Source: Blastomussa wellsi
Lineage: Eukaryota > Cnidaria > Anthozoa > Scleractinia > Plerogyridae
Length of the DNA stretch: 64,000 nucleotides
Assembly: GCA_947652115.1 (NCBI GenBank)
Contig: OX393561.1
Span: 7,472,351 to 7,536,350 of the forward strand
Direction of reading: 5' to 3'
Below, piece by piece: positions 56,849 through 64,000 of this stretch; positions within the stretch are counted from its first letter, which is position 1, and each line of letters begins with the position of its first letter. The notes beneath the pieces are model-generated. The model was not told the origin of the DNA. It did not search any database and saw nothing but the letters and a program-made list of their open reading frames with translations. The position numbers and the translations under genes are program-made.

Positions 56849-59800
56849 CTAACATAAATAAAAACAACAATAACCCACAAGTTAGATATTAAAGATGTTG
56901 CCTCATGCTCAGTTCACGTACATTATGTTACTCTCCCTAGTTTTAAAAGAACAATACCTCACAGATTTGTTAGTGTACATACATTGTACGCATCATGCAT
57001 GTAAGATGTTGAAATTTTTATTCCTTGATATAATACAAAGAAACATTACCTTTCTAATAAGTCTGGTTGTGGGGGGAATGCTTCAAAAACGGCGATCGCG
57101 AAAGACCGGCCGCCATTTTTGAGCACGCGAACAGTAGAAACGTGTACAGGAAAAAGGTGAGTTTCAAACTCTTCACTGTTTATTCGCTTGTTAAATCTGA
57201 GAAAAATCCTTCCAGCTTTTAAAATCGTGACATTTGCAGCCTTGTCGTTAGCTTCATTGATTGATAACACTTGCTGCTTCACCACATGATTTCTCACATT
57301 TCTGCCGCATGGGTTTACAAACAAGATCAGATAAAACTAAAAGGTATGATTTTTAATACCCTGACGTTATGCGAGTTTGTTTTGAATTCAAGCTTGATTG
57401 CACATGACAATCGACCTTTGACAGTTCGCTGACAGATTGCCGATTGGAGGTGGCATCTTGAAAAACAAGTTTCCAGGCAGGCAATTATTTGGCCTTTCAC
57501 GATCGCTGTTTTCAAAGCATTCCCATACAAAAACCGCCTGCTTTGCAGGCTAGCTAGCTAGAGCTTATCCCAGTTTATGCGGCATGAAATGACTAGGCGT
57601 CTTTCTACTCCCCCCTAAAAGGGATGTTAGTCCATCTTAGGGTTACCCCCCAGCATTATTTTGTCCCCATTTTGGGTGGAAAGAGGCACTGTGAGAGCAA
57701 AGAACACAACATGATTGCTCTGGCCAAGACTCGAACTCAGACTGTCCACACTAACCATTAGGCAACCATGCCTCCAACCCTTGGCTGCAGGGTGCTAATT
57801 TTAAAGTAAAAGCTCAAAGAAGGTAAAATGACACAAAACAAGCATTACCGATGGGTGCGGTCTCAAATTTGGAGGTACTGATGTCCTTCTGTTGCTATTT
57901 TCTGGGGTTGTAGTTGCTGGTGGCGGCATTGATCTTCTTTGGTCATTTACAAACTGGGAAGGATTGGCGATTGGCTGTTGGGGAGGGGCTGGCTGCTGTT
58001 GCGGCTGAATATCGACAAGCTGAAAGTCAAAAATTGATTGGTCAACACACTGTCTCTTTTTATAATAATAAATACATGTACAGTACCGCTCAGAAATAAG
58101 CGTCCATAACATACGCAGCTCATACGCGTATATACGCATATGCGTATATACGCGTACATGTATATACTCATATACGCATGCGCATATACGCAGTTCTTTG
58201 TTATTCTTTGCCATAAGTTTGCTTTGTGTAGTATTGTTGGGAAAAACAAAAGAAATAGCTGTACGATTAAAACTTGGAAAAGCGGCAGCCAATCGAGTAG
58301 TGTGAAATTTGCATATAGTCACTGTGAAGTAAAAACAAGCTATCGTATTTCAAACCTAACTTGGAAATCGGCGAATAATTAGCACGGCCTACCTGCCGTG
58401 CATACTTGGTTGTGTTTTTGTCTAGGAAAAGAAAATCATCCACTAAACTAATAAAAAGATATACCAAAAAGAATAGTCGTCAATGAAACCAATAGATTTT
58501 TCCGACAACTAGCAGGTTTTGAGTCAGAAAGAAACGGTCCGTGGATTATTTTGCCGGAGACTATTCCTGGCTTTGTTAGCAACGCGTCACTTGCATTCAT
58601 TCAGTGCGTTGTCATTAAACCTCTCTTCATATGTGTTAAACTTGTTTGTCTTGCCTTGAAGTACGTAGTTCTAGAACGAATATCGTTTGGTATTTCAAGA
58701 CAAATAGACGGGGGATTTTGTCTATGTTAACCACTTCTAAGAATTCAAACGCGTTCTGGTTTCAAATAAGCTTTCAGTTGCCAACAGCCTTTTAAAAGAT
58801 ATTGGTCAGCGGTGAAACAATCTTTATAGGTAGAAACCATGTTCTATGGAAGTTTTTATGATGCGAGATAAAGTTGCAGTCTTTCAGCATGCGTCGGCAA
58901 GACTTGTTTTCTAATTGATTGTCTTTTTTAGCACGGTAAGTAGAAGTAGCAAAAATGATATCTCTGGTTCTATTCGTCATAAAGCAGCGATTTAACGGTG
59001 AAATGATCTTGATAAATAGAAACAATGTTTTTTTGCCGGCGACTATCCCTGCCGTATTCTTGAGAGTTTGTAAGCGTAAAAAAACATGTCACTTGCTTTT
59101 ATTGAATGCCTTTTTATGATTCTTCGAATGAGTTGAACTTGTTTGTCTTGCCGTTAAGTACTTAGCTTTAAAACGAAATGAATATTGTTCAGTATTTTGA
59201 GTCAAATTGATGAGAGCTTTCATTCAAGCTTATCAAAACTACAACATTCACAATTATTAACTTGCAAGATAAAGTTTTCGTCTTCCGGCACGAAACATCG
59301 AAACATCATGGCAGACAAAATGATATCTCTGGTTCTTTTCGGCATGCAGCGACCGCTAGTCGTTTCATCTGAGTGTTTACTTTCTCTTGAGCATTGACCA
59401 CAGCAAGAAGTGAAATGGTTCTGTTTGAGATTAATTTAAATTGATGATTCAAACGGAAAGTGAATTCTCATTACAGTGAATACGTGATAACAAGTTGTTA
59501 CGTAGACTTTTTAAAAGTCGTTCGCTAACGTAACAGAGCGCATTTACATGTAATATTTTCTGTAAGACTATGGTACGGCACGATTTAGTCAGTCTTCCAT
59601 GCACTTTTTAAATGCAGCAATGTCAGGTCATTGAAAGAACAGTCAACTGTCAACAAAAGAAACAACAATAAGCTAGCTCATACATACAAAAGAGCATACG
59701 CGCACACAGTATACGCGTATACGCGAATGTACATACGCGTATATACACATATGAGTAAGCGTATATACGCAACGCATACGTGCATTTCGCGTATATTCTG

Positions 59801-61966
59801 GGACGCTTATTTCTGAGCAGTACTGTATTATTGTCAAAACATTTTAAATTGGTCATTTTGGCCAACAAATCTCTCAGGCTCTTCTAACAGGTGGCATGAC
59901 CTTAAGACAATCTATGACAAGCCTTTAGGTAACTACCCTAAGCAAGCAAAATTAAGAGTTCCCTGACCAAAATGCAAGCAATAATTCAAGTGTTTTCTGA
60001 GCCCTGATACTGATAGCTTACATGTACATATTGTACCATTAGTAACAAATTCTCAGCTCAAGTATTTTGGGGTGTAAGAGCAAGTGACAGCAAATACAGA
60101 CCTTTTTGACATATGGCTCTGGAATAAGACCTTTGTTGCCTTGTTCATCCACAGCCGTCCACCACTTTTCTTCATTTTGTTCCACAACAACTAAAATATC
60201 ACCTCTTTTGAAACTCAGGTCCTCAGCATCCTGAATGCAATTGAAATAACAATATCAGTTATAGGCAAGAAACAGTGCACAGCCAACCCTGAAAGAGAGA
60301 TCTTTGTGTTGTGGTTTTGGGCAAGATACTTGGCTCTTACAGTGACTCTCTCCATGCCAGAGTATAAATTAAATGTGGCTGAACATAATTCAGGCTAAGT
60401 TAACCAGTTATAATTAGCCAATCAAAGAGCGCGAATTTGTTTGAGCTGTCCTGCCTCCTTGTAATGTTCAAAGCTGTTGTCACGAAACCTGTCGCGCTTT
60501 CAACAAGGAGGCGGGACAACTCAAACAAGTTCGCCTTCTCTGATTGGCTAACTTGTCAAAAAAGTTTGTTGGGTGGCCACACTTAGGCGCGTCGCGCTGT
60601 AATTAATATGTAAGACAATTATTGCTGGCCAGCATTTTCTGTTCAAAGTATTTGTTATTGGGGCGGTCGCTTACTGTATCTTTACAGGGCTCCTTGGGAT
60701 TTTACAGCAATCCTATTGAGGTCAACGCATTTCGTTCATGTTAAACTCGTCAATTATAATAGATCAGCTTAGGGAATGGTGCCTAGAAGATGGAGCCACA
60801 AGCAATCGGAACTGAGCGTGTGGGGTCTCCATGACAACCCTGGGAGTGGCAACCACCCAGGTAATGTCATACTGAAATACAGTGGAACACAAATACTTAC
60901 CATGAAAAGGAGAGGGACAAGGGTGGAGAAAAGTCCACCAGAGCAAAGCCGACAAAATATGCGCAACGAAATTGACACTTGAAACTGAGCTGCAAAATAC
61001 TGCTGCCTCTGCCAACGGTTTTGACCTCCCGCAAAACCTTCCAACAGGAAACTGCTTGCCAGCAGCATTGTTTTGCTTTTAAATTCTTTATTTCGCTTTT
61101 AAATTCCATTTAACCACATTTACACTTCAAGGTACATGTTCGCTAGTTTGCTTCTCCCCTACCCAGTCCTCCCATTGGTAAGTATGGTTAAGTTCCCACT
61201 GATTAGCTGTGACAGTGCCTGGGTGGATTCCACTCACAGGGTTGTCATGGTTACCTGCTGCACTTATCAATTGGCAGTTCTTGGCTCCAACGATCTATCA
61301 TGCACCTCCCCCAAGCTTATCCATCGTTGATGTCAAAAACAAAAAGAGCACACATCTACAGGACAATTTATCTCAAAATGTGCATTTACCACACAGTAAA
61401 TGAACACTGTTATATGAAGTGTTTACCTTTGCAGTGAATGGATACTGAGCTTGTACTCTAAACAACTGTCAATCACAAAAACAGAACGAGTTAGAACCAG
61501 TATTTATTTTTTACTTGTATTTTCTACTGTACATCTTTCTCTGAAAGAGTAGTTTTTACTGATGCAACAGTTCTGAAAGATATTCAATTTTTAACCTTTC
61601 ATTGCCACTTTCTTTTCACACTAGTTGCAAACTGTCCTGATAGGATATTGCAAGTTATCAACGAAGATGTACATGTAGACACATCACGAATCCTTTGTGC
61701 TACAATGCTAGGGTATAACCTGGCAGTTAATACTACAGAAACTGGTATAAGCTCGAACCTGGAAGGCCCAATCCCAGACCTAACCTACTACCTAGCTATG
61801 TTGTACATCACAGTCCTTTCTTACCGGTTCTGTTAAGTTTGTAGAATCCAGGAAATGATTCTTGTAAAATTCTATAATCTCATGAAGGTCCGGAAATGTG
61901 TTTTCTCCTATTTTATAACCACTTCCTATACTGTTGATAATGTAATGGCTTACTTTCCCACCTTCA
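56090..61966 (-). CDS. CRK: CRK/CRKL adaptor protein (partial; first exon(s) beyond window)
   Basis: CRK is an SH2-SH3-SH3 adaptor linking tyrosine-phosphorylated proteins such as p130Cas and paxillin to exchange factors C3G and DOCK. Exons in transcript order: 61825-61966 (second half of SH2: GKVSHYIINSIGSGYKIG), 61427-61465 and 60102-60230 (first SH3: QAQYPFTAK, DAEDLSFKRGDIL, EKWWTAVDEQGNKGLIPEPY), 57849-58019 (Pro/Gln-rich linker), 56765-56848 and 56090-56218 (second SH3: AFE, KGDIITVLKKHDNGKWFGQL, then stop TGA). Phases are 0 throughout after the first exon, which starts with the last base of a split codon. Intron borders are GT-AG. The first half of SH2 (with the FLVR arginine) was not found and should lie right of 64,000. 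CRK versus CRKL cannot be told apart; invertebrates usually have one. Confidence 0.9.
57575..57785 (-). mobile_element. tRNA-derived SINE, minus orientation, in CRK intron
   Basis: Read on the minus strand: an A-box-like TGGTTGCCTAATGGTTAGTG, then a B box GAGTTCGAGTCTTGG, followed by a tail with 'cacagtgcctctttccaccc' and 'gggggagtagaaag'. This is the best preserved tRNA-like head of the family here. Confidence 0.75.
58079..59827. mobile_element. Tc1/mariner-type non-autonomous element, 1.75 kb
   Basis: Termini TACAGTACCGCTCAGAAATA and complement (one mismatch), with a TA at each end as for Tc1/mariner target sites. Next to both ends stand arrays of alternating 'tacgcgtatatacgc' sequence (58,115-58,190 and 59,695-59,800). 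The interior has no transposase frame. It is inserted in the CRK intron between the 57849-58019 and 60102-60230 exons. Confidence 0.8.
60102..61465 (-). CDS. CRK: CRK exons for the N-terminal SH3 domain
   Basis: A 13-codon exon (61427-61465, LFRVQAQYPFTAK) and a 43-codon exon (60102-60230). They give the ALYDY-like strand, the RT loop acids (DAEDLSFKRGD), the tandem tryptophans (EEKWWTA) and the IPEPYV end, so a working proline-ligand groove is expected. Confidence 0.9.
60231..61426. other. CRK intron with repeat fragments
   Basis: Inverted blocks near 60,415-60,560 ('cgaatttgtttgagctgtcc' and complement) form a foldback. Repeat fragments with 'ctcacagggttgtcatggtta' (61,230) match 17,449-17,470 and, inverted, 60,828-60,850. 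No exon seen. Confidence 0.5.
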
Positions 61967-64000
61967 CTGAAAGATAAAAAGTTGATGCATAAAAATATTA
62001 TACATGGAATTACATATTTTAGTAGAAACTCAGTCATGCTCTAGTCAAAATACCTGAATCTGATTGGTTCTCCCAGAAGGCCTGTGCTCTAAAGGTGCCC
62101 CGGTGCCTTAGGTAACTAACTTTTGCCTTTGGGCGACCAGATAAACTTACTTTTTTCATACAAGCTTTAGTGCTGGGCACCCTAGATCTCATGGTTGGAA
62201 CCTTCAGGCTCTCCGTAATTTTTCTTGGAGTACAGCCTTGCCCAATATTTTCTATTGGCAATAGAAAGCAATCCTGCACAAGCTGTTCTTTAAAGGGAAC
62301 ACGTTTCTTTATTTTTGGCTTAAAATTACATAAAAAGTTAGCTTTTGGAATGCAATCCTTAAGATTTTCTACTAAAACATTTAGACTACTTGCCCTGGAT
62401 TTTAAGAACGATAACCAAATCAACTGTGCCTTATTAACTATTTGCTCACAAGAAATTCAGGCTCATAGTCTTATTGTTAAGTTATAGTAATTAGTTTTAA
62501 CAAAGGAGTATCACTAGTTTGTGTAGTGAGATCGCCTTTTGATTGGTCAATTTAGCCATGGCGTCATTGGCTGTAAGGCTTGAGTTAAGTTAGCCAACTC
62601 CAGTTGGTTGGTTTTGACCCATCTATTGTTGGTCAACTTAAGTATTAAGTTAGAAGTGTGTTGGATGGTTTTGTTTACATGTCTGGCCTTCTGGTCATTA
62701 GGAGCCAATCCGCTCGCTAGTCCAAACTCTGGACTAAACTGATTTAAACAAGCCTGTCATTGGATCGGCGTAATCAAAGAAATAGCACTCTGGTCCAGAG
62801 GCTTTTCTCGCGGGTCAAAACAAAGACAGACCAAAACCAGAAACTGCGCTTAAAAAGCCTCTGGCACCCAGGGTAGGTCTCATAGATACAGAATGAATCT
62901 CCTAGTCTCCCGTACAGGTGACCAAATCTCCCGGATACAAAGGCAAATGTCTGAAATACGAGTTTTTACTCTTACTTTGACTGATTTTGGAAGTAAATTT
63001 TGAAATCTTTGACACATTTTTGTAGAAGAATCAGCAGAGCTTTATTTTGGTGCAGCACATCGTAAAGTTCAATATTTTCAACATAATTTTGAACTTTACA
63101 GGCTAAGGCGTTCTGTTTACAATTACAAAAACGGTATCCGGACAACTTGCCCCCCAGACAACTCACCCCGGACTACTCACCCCCAATGTCAGACAACTCA
63201 TCCCCAATCTCGAAGTGTGGACGTGAACCAAACACAAGTTTGGCTTTGCATGGTTATACAAATAAATACAAAATCAATCGAGGCTTTGTGTTCAAAATCG
63301 TTACTTCACTTTGTGAATTAAAAACTGAACTTGGATTGCGTGTTCGAAGCGTGGTTTCGAATGTGAATACCAAATACAAAATCAATCGATTGATCAATCA
63401 ATTGGTCCGCACAGCCTCCTGGTAGGCACACAGTTTCTTTAAGAAATGCTCACTTGTTCCCAAAGGTGCTTAAACCTCCTCTTGATCTTGTCTGCGGGCA
63501 AGAACGGCAATGCAAGAATTTGTATTTGTATTTGTATTTGTGCGTGCCACGGTCTTGTCGGTACGCCTCAGTTAGTCCAAGCCCTCTGACATGGGGGGCG
63601 AGTAGTCCGGGGCGAGTTGTCTGGGGAGCGAGTCGTCTGACATTCACAAAAACACTAGCAATAATGTAATCACACTTTTACTGGCTAAAGCCACTTCCTG
63701 GTAATAGATTAATGTATGAAGTTTATTCCTAGAGGCACACAGAAAATGTGGTATATACAGAATGAAATTATGCATAGAACTTTTCTTTGCTTTCGGAAAT
63801 ATTCCCAGAAAGGATATGGGTTGTATAGTGGGAGTGATGATAAAGAACTCGCGTTGTTGACAGATAAACTTGCACTTTCATTTGACTGACTGTTCATTTC
63901 TTTCTCAGAACACACGAGATAGAAATTGTTTAATTCCACTTTCGTTTAATGAACATTTTCAGATGCAAGATTAGATTTAGGAACAGAAAATTGCGGAACA
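61967..64000. other. CRK 5' intron, no further exon found
   Basis: I searched the minus strand for the first half of the SH2 domain (WYxG...FLVRxS) and did not find it. The stretch holds one inverted-repeat element (63,141-63,642). Confidence 0.5.
63141..63642. mobile_element. MITE with C-rich inverted repeats
   Basis: About 52-bp termini ('cagacaactcaccccggact' and complement) around a ~390-bp middle that contains 'caaatacaaaatcaatcga' repeats. No coding frame. Confidence 0.75.

Noticed and set aside
57575..57785. Possible tRNA gene
   Set aside because: A and B boxes are present, but acceptor stem and anticodon arm do not pair, and the tail is shared with other SINE copies.
1..64000. CRISPR arrays, operons or bacterial genes
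   Set aside because: No regularly spaced direct repeats were seen; the only compact gene block is the Polinton.

Overview
This is a eukaryotic, animal-type window: genes are split into many short exons by AT-rich introns with GT-AG borders, and the introns are packed with small inverted-repeat (MITE-like) elements and tRNA-derived SINEs. The gene content and repeat style fit a cnidarian, most likely an anthozoan such as a stony coral. The taxon is an inference, not proven by the sequence.

Layout. (1) About 0.4-5.2 kb, + strand: the 3' half of an RFX transcription factor gene, best resembling RFX4/RFX6; its DNA-binding part lies left of the window. (2) 7.8-43.7 kb, + strand: a complete CNOT4 gene (E3 ligase subunit of the CCR4-NOT complex). 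I could thread 23 coding exons with consistent splice phases into a 762-residue protein carrying RING, RRM and CCCH domains. (3) 24,115-39,470, inside one phase-1 intron of CNOT4: a complete, apparently young Maverick/Polinton element of 15,356 bp with 363-bp terminal inverted repeats that look identical and a 5-bp target duplication GAGGC. (4) 43.7-56.1 kb: an intergenic stretch between two convergent genes, rich in foldback elements, including a 1.2-kb nest of them. (5) 56.1-62.0 kb, - strand: a CRK-type SH2-SH3-SH3 adaptor gene whose first exon(s) lie beyond the right edge.

The Polinton is the main item of interest. It carries 17 tightly packed genes with gaps of about 4-170 bp, most under 60 bp: protein-primed family B DNA polymerase, retroviral-type integrase, packaging ATPase, a major capsid protein candidate, a penton-like minor capsid protein, and about a dozen proteins of unknown function, many short and membrane-spanning. 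Two genes (47 and 43 codons) and a 30-codon leader in front of the polymerase are small enough to be missed by ordinary gene calling. The set is what a self-synthesising, virus-like element would need: copy its DNA by protein priming, integrate with the DDE integrase, and package with the ATPase into a jelly-roll capsid. No adenain-like maturation protease, usual in Polintons, could be recognised.

Unusual points of the element: each terminal repeat is itself a 174-bp near-perfect palindrome, so the terminal sequence occurs four times; a 31-bp promoter-like module that includes the start codon is duplicated in front of two genes; the polymerase frame is preceded by an in-frame 30-codon ORF ending in TGA directly abutting the ATG; and a small membrane protein carries a PPSY late-domain-type motif. 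All open reading frames except that leader junction are intact, so the copy may be recent and possibly still active.
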